Assembly (NCBI GenBank): GCA_002633025.1
Contig: NMRB01001550.1
Location: 105,768 to 169,767 of the forward strand
Source: Notospermus geniculatus
Taxonomy: Eukaryota; Nemertea; Pilidiophora; Heteronemertea; Lineidae
Direction of reading: 5' to 3'
DNA: 64,000 bases
Position 1 is the first letter of the stretch. Every line of letters begins with the position of its first letter. The notes under the pieces were generated by a model. The model made no database searches. It was not told where the DNA came from and saw nothing but the letters and a program-made list of their open reading frames with translations. Positions 45,809 through 58,100 of this stretch are shown in pieces. Made by a program: the position numbers and the translations under genes.

Positions 45809-46289
45809 CACTTCCAATAAGTGATCACACTTCCAACTTCATTTAGACCACAGAGTAACAAACATAAAACGCTTCAGGGTCATTCTGTAATGCTGTGTTG
45901 GTCTAAAACAAAGGTGTTTGTGCACACCATGAAAAAGCAAAACAATACCAGTACAATACTGGCAAATTGCTCGTCATATGAATAGACTAGCAAATGCTTT
46001 TACTTTAAATTTGTAAAGCATTGTGTTGTGCATTTGTATTGCAAAATTCAAGTGAAAGCATTTACTAGTCTTTATTCATATGACCCATTGTTTCAAACTG
46101 AGCAATTTGCCAGCAGACCTATTCTGTTTTGCTTTTCGTGGTGTGCACAACACTTTTATTTTAGACCTTGAGGAATTTATAATTCCCCAAAGTTTAGACC
46201 AACACAGCATTACAGAATGACCATGAAGGGTTTTATGTTTGTCACTCTGTGGTCCAAATGAAGTTGGAAGTGTGATCACTTGGAAGTGT
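45809..46289. mobile_element. 481-bp palindromic element with a nested core
   Basis: CACTTCCAATAAGTGATCAC at the left mirrors GTGATCACTTGGAAGTG at the right, and pairing continues for almost the full length. The centre (about 45980-46086) is itself an inverted pair, GAATAGACTAGCAAATGCTT against its complement, and resembles the intronic stretch at 6205-6310 in the BAK gene. Confidence 0.75.
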
Positions 46290-46348
46290 ATGAATATGGA
46301 GACAACAGCTTGAACATGGAGCCCAATAGGCCTACTGGTAGGCCTATA

Positions 46349-46612
46349 GTACATTTAAGTCATCTGGAGCTCGATGGGCGTATGTCAATCAAACCCTTAG
46401 TAACCCAGACCACAATGAACTTAGGGTTTACTCTAAACGGTCCAACGCACATTGTTTTCTAACCAGCTGAACCTTGGTTTGAAATTGAACATACAACTAG
46501 ACCTTGATTGAAATTGAACACAGGCACAGGCATGGGATTGGCTGGAAGTGTCCTGTCAATAAAACGTATGTCAATAGCCAGACTTCACCAACAATACCAA
46601 CGTCTGCCTGAC
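46349..46612. mobile_element. Truncated copy of the 46706 element, ending at an N
   Basis: Nearly identical to the left 264 bases of 46706-47012 but cut exactly at the N at 46613. It is either an older truncated copy or an artefact of a contig join. Confidence 0.75.
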
Positions 46613-46705
46613 NATCAGCTGCATAAAGGCAGATACTTCTGACGCCGTCACCTGCCACGCTAGGCCGGTTGGCAGCGCCCAGTGTTTCCGCCAGAGGGTA
46701 CTATA

Positions 46706-47012
46706 GTACGTTTGAGTCATCTGGAGCTCGATGGGCGTATGTCAATCAAACCCTTAGTAACCCAGACCACAATGAACTTAGGGTTTACTCTAAACGGTCC
46801 AACGCACATTGTTTTCTAACCAGCTGAACCTTGGTTTGAAATTGAACATACAACTAGACCTTGATTGAAATTGAACACAGGCACAGGCATGGGATTGGCT
46901 GGAAGTGTCCTGTCAATAAAACGTATGTCAATAGCCAGACTTCACCAACAATACCAACGTCTGCCTGACAACCGAAGGTCCGCCCATCGAGCTCCAGATG
47001 ACTCAAACGTAC
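46706..47012. mobile_element. Miniature element with TA or TATA target duplication
   Basis: GTACGTTTGAGTCATCTGGA at the left mirrors TCCAGATGACTCAAACGTAC at the right. TATA lies on both outer sides (46702-46705, 47013-47016). It is 307 bases long and non-coding. Confidence 0.8.
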
Positions 47013-47065
47013 TATAGGCCTACACCAGAGGGGAACAATAAATACTGAATACTGGGAATAAAAGG

Positions 47066-47220
47066 GGCGAATCCACAATTTTGGGAAAGAGGGGGTGCAC
47101 TGTACTAGAAACATTGAAATCTGCAGTGAATTTCAATGGTTTGCTCCAAGTTTCGGAAGTTCACGGTTGATTTTACAGATTTGTTGGCAGAAAGGGGGAC
47201 CCCCTTGGATCCGCGCCTGA
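47066..47220. mobile_element. GGCGGATCCA-family repeat
   Basis: Matches 21705-21853 and the broken copy at 42271-42709: CTAGAAACATTGAAATCTGC, TTTACAGATTTGTTGGC and a terminal TTGGATCCGCGCCT. Confidence 0.7.
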
Positions 47221-47447
47221 ATATAGGCCTACAGGAAATAGGACTTGCGCAACGGAGGGGTTTGATGGGACAGGTAGGCCTACTGAAAGGAGGGTGTCAT
47301 GAGGAAGAGAATTCTGTTTGGCCAACTGGTTTCATTCAATCATTGACTTGTGCGATGGGTTGAAGTCCAGGAAGGTCTCCAGCAAGTTTGAGACCATGGC
47401 TATTTCATCAACAACAAAGAGACACCAATTTATGTTACCATGACATT

Positions 47448-47453
47448 TTTATT
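47448..47453 (-). other. Possible TCERG1 polyadenylation signal
   Basis: AATAAA on the minus strand, 1.68 kb beyond the TCERG1 stop codon. Another AATAA word overlaps the stop codon itself but is too early to be likely. The 3' UTR would contain the elements at 48240 and 48494. Confidence 0.35.
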
Positions 47454-48239
47454 TCTCAATAGCAGGAACTGTTCAACAGAATGCGTGCCAATTACATCCA
47501 CACCAAATGACAATTATTACTACTACACATTTGGTAATATTATTAATACCGTAGACATCAGTTAATCTTCTGAGTTATTTTCTGCTTTGCCTGTAACACA
47601 ACTGATTCGTGAACTTTTCCAAGGTATCAATCACTTTTTGTTCCTACATGGCAATGTTCCAATTGGATCATATAAATGAAGTGCGAAGTCATGATCCTCT
47701 CAGAAAATGACAAACTCCAAATAATTACTACAGGCATGAGATCAGTAAACTTCAGCGTTCTACATCCCTTGAAGTCACGAATTCAGTTTCGATATAAGCA
47801 CAGGCATGAAGAAGTCAAATGATATTTTTTCACGACATCTATGCATGTTCCTTTCGTTTATTCTGCACTCTGACACAACTTTTCAAAAAAGTCCAACATG
47901 CAGTGAAGAATAAAATGGTAGTCATGATAACTACTAGTACCAAAAAAAACGATAAAAGCATTTTAATAAAATCATGATTTATGAGCCCCAGATGACCGCA
48001 TAAATCGGAATTCCCCCCACAAGAGTCAGCAAAAGGAAAATGCTCGAACGGAAAATAAAATAAATACAGATTGATGGAATGGGAATGTGGTGACAAGACA
48101 GGTGTACTTCAAAAGCATAGTGGTGACTACATCTCGACTGCCGCCATCCGTAGATGAACCTGAACAGTGTCCATTACTAACTAGCACACTGATGGGATGA
48201 ATCCCCTTTTGAGAAGATGAATTAAATGCACGTAAACTC

Positions 48240-48376
48240 TAAAGACCCATTTCCACTAGAGTGTTTTACGCCGCGTGATGCGTCAAATCTTTTGTTATTT
48301 TCCGCCGCTCTGCTTCCAAAAAATGGGCGAAGCGTCAAAACGCGGCGTAAAACGCTCAAGTGGAAACGGGCCTTTA
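48240..48376. mobile_element. Miniature element, AAAGGCCCGTTTCCACT family
   Basis: TAAAGACCCATTTCCACTAG plus TTTTACGCCGCG at the left mirrors GTGGAAACGGGCCTTTA at the right. The same termini occur at 53861-54045. Confidence 0.75.
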
Positions 48377-48493
48377 GGGTGTACAACAAGTTCAAGACTG
48401 CGAGTTCTTTTTCGTTCCTATCTATTATTGTCCACTCTTCTGGCATAACTGCACTGTCAGCATTTCAGTATCGACCAGCTGCTTCTCATTTTT

Positions 48494-48718
48494 TAACCCG
48501 TTAACTGCGTAATTTTTTTATTTCTAATTTTTTTTTCTTAAAAAAAATTGCCAAAAAAAGTATTTGACACACAAGGTTCGAGACGTGATATAAAGTCCTA
48601 CGCACTGTGAAGCGCCATTTCCTTGCAAGGCATACTATTACGCCTTAAGCAACGATCTTCGAGTGTTTCCAGGGTTTCCCTGGATTTTGTAATGACGTCC
48701 TAAGCAGTTAACAGGTTA
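48494..48718. mobile_element. Miniature element, TAACCCGTTAAC termini, copy 1
   Basis: TAACCCGTTAAC at the left mirrors GTTAACAGGTTA at the right. Full relatives are at 60465-60702 and, in opposite orientation, 51371-51587. All three are in the TCERG1 3' region or introns. Confidence 0.75.
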
Positions 48719-49130
48719 ATGCTCAGTCATTATTTATCATATTCACATGACAGATTAGGCATAGGGATAAAACAAGCATTTCCTCACATCATGCCTTTGT
48801 CTCATTCCTAGTCTCACGCAATACTTCCACACACTGATAAAAGGAAGAGCCAATTGTGTTGGCATAACATAAGCCGCTTATTGGTTCAACAAATCCATCA
48901 TTCTATCCATCCCACATTAAGAGAACATATTTCGCTTAATCCCGAACACTGACTTGACATCACTTGACAAACACTTCACAAAATGTCTCATCTAGACTCC
49001 GCACAGTGCCAGAGGCTATGTATCAATCCGAAGGGAACTTCTTGGTTCCCTTATACACTGGAACTTCCAACTGACCAATGCAAATGGATCCCACTCAACT
49101 GTGACAACATCATCCATGCACAACCACTAT

Positions 49131-52100
49131 TTATTTCCGTCTGCTTGGTTCAGATGCAGTCGGTGGGGGCGGGACGCCCTTACGATCCAAATCTTCCATA
49201 TAACTCATCAAGATCTTCTTTCTTTCCTCAGCAACGCAGTCTAAAACTAGATATCGTTTGTCATTCTGAAAGGAAAAGAATACCACAATGAAAATATCCA
49301 ACGAAAAAGATATCTTGCTTGAACTGCAAGGATTTCCAAAGGCAGTTGAGTGGTATTTTTCATTCCAATTACAAATCCTGAGAAACTCGATCAGCAATTT
49401 CTTATCACAATCAACCGGAGAAGACAGACTGAGACTTCTATTGAACATCACCGTGATGTGCCTTATATGTGACCCAGCACAGCAAAATGAGTCGGAATGC
49501 GCACAGAAGAAGACCCAACATGTCCAAGGTGACACCAACAGTTTGTTGATTTCAGGATTGTCTGCCCATGGTGAAATTTGACTTGATCGATTTCTGTAAT
49601 TGTTTTCTGGTGTCATCTTCAGTCTTCTTCTGTGCGCATTCTGACTCATTTTGCAGTGCCGGGCCACATATAGGAACACTTAAAAGGATCAAACTCTGCA
49701 CATAATTCTTACCTGAAGTATTTTTTCCACATCTTTGAGGTGCTGGTCAGATTCTTGTGTCATTTTAAATGACCTGAAACAAGAAAACAATTCATACAAT
49801 AGGAGCTGTCAGTGAGTTGACCAATAGGTGTCACTACGGCCCAATTCAATGCATATAGCGGACCCATTCATTCTTGATCGAGCACCAATCACATGGATTT
49901 TCCTGTGTACTGTCCCGCTAGAACTTTGCTGCCACCTTTTGCCAATACGTGCAGCTGACTGCTTCTCTTGCAGCAACAATGCAGAAAACTGTATAGAGGA
50001 ATCCCACTGACGTCATCAAATCATGTGACTGGCCGTCAAAATGACGCAAACTGGCGTCAATAGGGTGATACACGTGGTTTGACGTTCCGCCCGACGCGAC
50101 GAGACACCACACGAAATAACGTCATTGCGTCATCGTGACGTTCCTTCAGGAAACACGTGGTCAATTTGACGGCCAACGTGGCCTTGATGACGTCACGTGG
50201 GATTCCTCTATAGACTGTGTCAAGTGGTATGCAAGAAGAGGGGAAGAGATGTGAATCTTTTTCAGGGTGTCTTGAGGTAACCTGTCCCACTTTAGGGGCA
50301 AACCAAAGTCAAGCACAGCAACCAACCTGTTGTGGTTGACATACAGTAATTCCACAAAAGTTGTTATCCTTATACATGACAAACTTACTTGTATGTGATA
50401 AGCCTTGTCTCTTTGAGTAGTTCTCTGAAGTCAGTTTTTGCGACTATGAACTTTTCATGAATGTAATCATTGAACTCTCGCTCTCTTTTCTGGAAATCGA
50501 AAATGACAAGTGAATTTCTGATGACTGTCATAACACGGATCACGAAAAGAGTACTTCTCAAAAATCTTCTGCGGACTGACGGGTGTAAGGACCGATGAGA
50601 CTATCCTGCAGATCAACAGGAATCTCTATGGTACTCCAATGATGCAATTCCACCTCGGACATCATGTAACCTGGTGACCCACAGATCTCATATANGAATT
50701 TTCACCTGAATTTCAGGTGTAAAGATCCCCACATGGTTAACTAATTGATTTTCAATCACGGCAACATGGTTGACATAGAAATATATTCTGTCCAGCTGTC
50801 TTAGATACAGGTATAGCACATTTTGCAATGGTCACTATATTGTAATGGTTCTCTGAATGACATCACTAATTGAGCGGGAAATTTGAATTCGAAAATTACA
50901 TTTTGGTGTTTATTTCGAAAATGGCTGGAAATTTTCAAATCAAACTGCTGTGAGTCCTGAAGTGATATCAAAGGGCATTTTGAGGTGTAGGTAGCCCAGT
51001 TTGGCTGACAAAGTGGTCAGTTCCCCTTTAAAATGAGCCAATTTGACTTATGGCATTTACATCTAACTTGAGTTCCAGCCCAGTCATCACATACTCACCA
51101 TATCGGCCAATAAAGCCTTGAAATGTTGAATGGCCTCATCCTTTTTGTGTTGCTCGCGTTCACGATCACGATCTTTCAGTGACGAAGATAAGGAACGCTG
51201 AACTTCTTTCTCGCGCTCCCGTAAGCTCGTTTCGATTCGTTCTTGACGTTCACGTTCTCGGCGATCGTCATCATCAGATTCCTAAAACGACGGAGATAAA
51301 ATAATCTTTGATTTTCTTTTGCAATAGGTTACAAACAGTGCATGATAGAATTTATAGAGAATGTTCCTAATAGCCCGTTAACTGGGTAGGACGTAATATG
51401 ACATCACTACGGCACCAGGGAAATGCCCGGGGAAACACACCAGCATCGTAGCATGGGTAGGAGTGATAGTACGCCTTGCAGAAATGGGCTCGTCACAGTG
51501 CGTACGAGGTTATATTACACCTAGAAACTTGCGTGTAAATTGACTTTTTTTGCAATTTTTTTTGCAACGGGTAACAGTTAACGGGTAAGGGAAGTCCTGC
51601 CGTCAATATTTTCAGTTCAGCATGAAGTTGTTGAGTCATTTAAGGATTCAATCATCAAATGCTTACATCGTCAAGATTCTTGATGTAGTCCCTGAACCAG
51701 TCCTCACGACGAGAGCTGCTTTCGACAGCTTTATAACGAGGATCTGAATCAATGCGACGTTTTGTTTCACTCCAACGTGAATGACGATCCAAATCACCGA
51801 GTTCCTTCAACATTTGTATGTATTCCGATTTAAGCTGAAAATATGAAAATAGAAATGAGAAAATCGCCAAGGAAACAATACGATCATCAATAAAATGTGA
51901 TTAAGTATGCCTGAAATGGAATTGGGAACATGAAAATGGGGGTGGAGACACAATTAGTAAACAAAAGAAAAAAGTTTCAAGATTTCACATATGTAATTGA
52001 CAACACGAATGCATCATCATCATGGTAAAAGAAATTTAGCGTCATTCTTTTGCAAGTATCTTCTTCATGATGCAAACAACATCGCTTGGAAGTAGATCCG

Positions 52101-55100
52101 CTACCGTTCAACTAAGAACAGATGCAGGAAACAACTGTACAGAATATGCTCTGATGTGAACTCTAACTGGCTTTCAAGGCTTGGTTAGTCTTGAACGCTT
52201 TAACTCCCCATTTTCATGCGTCCTCATTAGGTTGAATAAATGGTAAGCCTGACAGTTCCACATCAATCATAGGCTGAAAAAAGACACATTTACCGGTACT
52301 CAAAGGCAACATCAGACAATCATTCATATTCACTTGTGGAATTTCACTTTTTCCGTTTATCACCAATACACATAGGTTTCTTCTGTATTCTGAGGGTGAG
52401 TCGTAGGACCAAAGGTGAGAAATGTGCCGATATGACCAATGTCACCATGAGTGGCGCTCTCGGTCAGTCTTACTTGCCGATTAATTAATTGTGACATGCA
52501 GAAATTAAAACTGATGTGGCTGTGCCTATTAGAATGATTTATACAGGAGCACAATTTCCATTTCAAACAATTACAACCGAAGCTGCAGATTCTGCACAGC
52601 AAAATCCACAGGTGCTCAGGTGTATTTGAGACGAAATGGACAATGCAAATAATCATGGACATAATGATAAATGACATTTAACCACTTGAAATGATGGGAG
52701 ACAGTAACACAGACAGACATTTCATTAATCTTTTGCATAAAGTCATGATAATACCCAGTGGATATACCCATTGGGTGAGAGAGTACAACTTAAAAAGATG
52801 AGAATGATCTTGAAAATATATTGAACTTGTCAAATATATCTATTTTCTACTAAATACATGTATAGGTATGTTGGGGCTGACTGGTATAATGGGATTGTTG
52901 AGCAACTTTTAGTACTGAAGTCAACGAGAAGTCGTAATACCCAGTGGTTATACCCATTGGGTGGGGGGAGAGTGCAACTTAAAAACATGAGAATGATCTT
53001 GAAAATATATTGAACTTGTCAATAGATATCTATTTTCTACTAAATATAGGTACATTGGGGCCGACTGGTAATACGGGATTGTTCAGCACGTTTTAGTGCT
53101 GGGGTCAACGAGCATACACCAACAACGTTCTCCTGAGGCTGAGTGTTCATACAACATCCCTGGGCTACGTACTGAGTCGCATCAACCTGTACAATTGGCA
53201 CACAATTACATTGTCAAAGAAAAGAATGCAAATATCTCCTGAGTATGCACTTGGGTCTGAGTGTATTGGAGGTACATGTGCTGACGATCCTACAGTTCCT
53301 TCATATTATATTGATTGTACTGAACAGAATCAATGAGGTCATAGCAGACCGCAATCTCTTCCATTATCCACCATGGTTACAAACAAAACAATTACAGTTG
53401 TACCAAATCACTGCTGCAGGAACCATTAGGAGATAAAATGCACACGAATCAGATTATGGCCTGTATTTTAGAATGCTCCTCAACGTAAAGGAGTTCCTCA
53501 AGGCTATTGTTCTCCTGTTGAGAACAACAGCCTAGAGGAACTCCTTTACGTAGAGGAGCACTCCAAAATACGGGCCTGTGTCTTAAGATGGTTATTGGTA
53601 CAAAGTTAACTTCATTACCACAGTCCACCGGCAATGCATGAAGCATCCACAAATGAAAATTTTCGGTTCCAGCTCACAAGTTCCGAGTTTGATAGGTCCT
53701 GCACAGGACTAACCCAAGGGAAGATATTGGCAATTAATTCTCGAGATGAAACCAGTTACCAATGCCCCCCGCCCCCCGCTACAGAGAACACCATTCATTC
53801 TTCCTATTATGTCAGTAAGAAATCCTGTTACCATTGATTGATGCGAGATGCATTCTGCATAAAGGCCCGTTTCCACTTCAGTAGATTCCGCCGTGGTTTG
53901 CGGCGAGCGGAGCGGTTTTCACAGGCATTGGGATAACTAACACGCCATGTATTGTTAAACCATCGAAGGATTATCCAAAATCCTGTGAAAACTGCTCCGG
54001 CCCCACAAACCGCAGCAGAATCCGTTGTAGTGGAAACGGGCCTTTACCCTGATAAATTTCAGGCAGCAGCACAGATCATAATAGACCGTTCTCAAACTGA
54101 CGTAAACGACAAAGATCTGCGCATTTCCGCCGAAATCTCAACCACAACCTCGGTGTGAAACTGAAAGACGTAACGCAGACAACTCCACGACAGTGACGCT
54201 GAAGACGTTTCGTCAGACTATTGCTGAATCATGGATGGCGTCACGTCAGCCGGTTTCAGATCGAGGTTCTGGTTGAGATTTCGGTGGAAGTGTGCAGATC
54301 TACGAATTCGAGAATCGTCTATACAACAATGATTTGGTAGCAAAACTGTTTGCCAGGGGTTGATAGCACCTGCAAGATCTTGATACACCACAGGGACAAA
54401 ATCACCCTGTGTTTGTTTTAAGAATAATCACTGTAAGAATGTGGCGAACAACATAATGTGTCTGCATCTGTTCTGTGTCCTGATTAGCAGGCCTCTGTAA
54501 CAAGTTTTGCTATGGAAACAATTGCCTAAATCAATGTCAGCTGAAGAACAAGGTTACTGCATCATGTGCAACATGTTGCCAAACGATGGCATTTTTGGTG
54601 CAAGTTCATTGTCAGGTTCTAAACCAACCCCCAGTTGAAAAAGGCAATCAAAGTTTGCATTTTCAACTTAAATGATATGTTTGTTGTGGTAAAATATGCT
54701 TCAGATATTTGCACTGATGCAAAAAACGACTCGTGAAAATTTTGTACAAATATTTAAAGAGCTCAGACAATTCATTGAATCAATCAGTCAGCATGCAGGC
54801 AAATTATGGTACAAAGCTATGAAAGTGCCTCGATGCCAGTTCACAACTTAGAAAATCCAAGTGGCCAATAGACTATCACTCCAAAAGAGTGCAGCACCTG
54901 ACGGGTCAGCGTCATGACATCTCGCACATCATTTCTGAACGCCATGACGTGACCCGAAAAAAAATCCGGTTGTTTCAGCAATCATGACGTCAGGAAACAA
55001 TTTGATTTTTTTTCATCTTGCGTCAAGACATCATGAAATGACGTGCGGGACGTCATGACGCTACCCCATCCGGTGCTGCAATCTTTTGGAGTGATATTGT

Positions 55101-58100
55101 CTATTGAATTTGTCACCAAGAAAATGCAAACTCTGATCACTGAAGGATCAATGGGCAATGGATTATGTTTGAATTCTACACAGCTTTACCTAGAGTCAAT
55201 TTAATTATCATCGCAGCTGCAACCAAGCCCACAAAACTATGGGCAGTGTTGATGAAGAAAGGTGCACAACTCCAATTTTGGATAGACATGTGCGTTTCAA
55301 CTCATTCTTGGCCAAGCAGGAAACTGTTCAAAATAACTTTAAATGAGCAGGGCTGATACTAAACATGAAGTCGTCTCCAAATTTCGCAAATTTTCGACCC
55401 AAATCAGGGTCTTCCTCAGGCACTTTCTAGTAGAGATCCCAGTAGGTGAAGTCTGGGATCTCTACTAGAAATGCCTGAGGAAGACCCCGGTTGGGTCGAA
55501 AATTTGCGAAATTTGGAGACGACTTTATGTTTACTATCATTTTGTGTGTCGTTTTTTGTGCTCTGTGTTGGATAAATGAGCAGGGCTGATGTAAAATCGC
55601 TTAAAAATATCAATCTCCACAACAAACATCCTAAGTTTTGTGGACCTGGTCACTGAAGTGTCTCCGAAGTTCTCAACCCCTCAATAGGAAGGTGCTAAGT
55701 TGACATTCTCAGACACTACTCTGCACCAAAACAGTTCAAATTGTTCAATTTCGCCGTTTTTTTTCGGGCAAGAAAAAAATTAACATACTGAAGGCATCAA
55801 ACTTACAAAGCGTATTCTACGAGAACAACCTTTACGCTATTTTTCATGGCTTTGTTAAGGTGTGACTGACTGGCAAGCGCGTGGTTTTTCACCCAGCTCT
55901 GCACTCTATGATGCGATGTGGCGTCGTCTTTGGGAAAGAATTACAGAAGATTAGTATCAAAGTCAAAATGAAATGTTGCGATGATCTCACACAAAAATAA
56001 ATAAAACCACTTTCAGATTTTCATGAACTACATCTCGTCAATTTTCATTAAACTACTGTTTCAATATCCAATTCTAATATATTTAGGCGTCAATTCTTTT
56101 TTCTTTTCAGCAACTTTCTACTCAACTTGTATGCTTAAAGTATCTTAATAACTACGTCAAGGTAAACTGTACACTAAATCAACAAGGACAACTCAACAAG
56201 GAAAGGCTTAACCAAATCAAACGACTTGCAAAATTCTCTGGTTGATTACTCTACGACTGATAGATTCTACTTGTTGATTACTTCGCGACTTGATCAATCA
56301 TATAGAGTGAAGGTTGAACGACTTAGAAATTAACATCGAAGCAATGCAATACATTTCCATAGTCTACAGATTCAAGACTAGCACAGGAGTGCGTAATAAT
56401 GAAAGAAGCTGAAATAGACTTGATTAGAGCTGAAACAGAGCTGAAATTGACACATGAATTTAAAACCTTGGGTGAGGTGATTAATTGAATTGAGATAATG
56501 ACACAAAGCATGCAACCTGTAGATGTTGACAATAGTAATAGAGTACCATTGACAAACTTCTGACAAGCATTAACATGTAAAGGGCAATTTCAAATGTAAT
56601 AGCACGACTTTTTTGAATTGCCAGAAACAATTCAAACTTACAAGCAGTTTCATGAATGACAATGCCAATGACTGACATTTACAATGTATCAGCCAATAAG
56701 ACAAGACCTAATTAATTAGAGCAGGATTCCAATCAATTAATGTTATGTATTTTATGACGTAAGGTAGACTAAGAATGTGTCTGATGATGTAATCTTTGAA
56801 GAGATCATCCGAAATATCCTCACGAGTTTAAAGAAAATTATTTGATATTTCCGTATTTAACGGCAAGTTTTCAAGGATATGTTGTCTTCTACAATGATTG
56901 GAAATCTGGATCACTATTTAAGAATATCAGAATAAGCTGAAAAAGACTGGATAAAAACAGAACACAAAGCATAATATTTCATGATACGAGCACATTAGAT
57001 ATCGTCAAGGAGTACAGTGAACAAAATACTCTATCAAATGGTTCAAGGAATGTAACTTATGACAGATAAAAGTCCCAGTAGTGAATGAGGGCAATTTGTG
57101 AACAGGTCCATACAAGTATGACGAATATCTGTCTTCTATTGAGAACACGCCAACACAGACAGAACGCATGTGTATGGAACGAAAATGGCGTAACAATCAG
57201 GCCAGCGAAATCAACTCCTTATCAATTACTGAATGTAGTTATCCTTTACTGAAGATTATCTTAGGCAACTTAAACAGTCTAGCAGCTATCATCCAATGAT
57301 GCAAGTACTTTTAATGGAACTGAGTCAAAGACATCAGAGTCTTAGCTATTTCTCTTGATATTTTACTTAGTTAGCTAACTCAACTCAGCACCGGAATTGA
57401 AAACACACCACGTTCGGGATGCTGCAAGTTGCCACAATTATTTCTATAGAGGCCTTGCAATGACGTCATCCTGGCGGCCATGCTGGAGGGCAAAGGCCTT
57501 GACAGGGCGCAGAGGTGTGACGTGACCTGCGTGAAGTGTGCCACGCCATTGTTTGACGTAACGTCATTGGGACATGCACGGCTCATTTCGCTGCGCCTCT
57601 GCAGCATGTGGCGCCTCTGCAGCATGTACCCCCCAGCATGGCGGCTTGTGACGTCATTTGCAAGGCCTCTATTGCCCCTTGAAGTGAAGAAGACATTGGA
57701 GTCTCAGGAAAAACACCAGTTTCGACAAAATCTTGCTACGATTTATTGCACTGACTCCTAATGTTCAGTCTTTAAGACAGCAGTTCAGGTTTCAATTCTC
57801 AACAATCAACTCCCTCTACAACCCAAGATGACGCAGAGTGTAAACCAATTATCAGCATCTTGGCAGCCTATGCCATACATGTCCATCTGTTGAAGAGCAT
57901 GATAACTTGAGACATTTGGAAACAAGCAAATAGCTGCCTTGTTCCGGAGATTAACGACGACAAGACTAGGTTGAGACTGAGTGGGGTGCATTGCAGTTTG
58001 AGCTTTAACAGTTTTCAGACCTGACAGCTGAATTAAATCTAATTAAAACATAGTAGCACATCAGTAATATGGCAACATCCAACTTGGGTGAGTTTTCAAA

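Larger units (their letters stand above)
42175..47430. other. Gene-free, transposon-dense region between prominin-like exon and TCERG1
   Basis: Apart from the listed elements (42271, 43661, 45809, 46349, 46706 and 47066) I see no exon with splice sites and a known family. Upstream exons of the prominin-like gene should be here. Confidence 0.5.

Noticed and set aside
46854-47114. Minus-strand 86-residue frame
   Set aside because: It lies within and just past a miniature element that has a near-identical truncated copy; no coding support.
47839-48096. Minus-strand frame with a hydrophobic segment
   Set aside because: It lies in the presumed TCERG1 3' UTR, lacks a supporting family and overlaps no splice signal.
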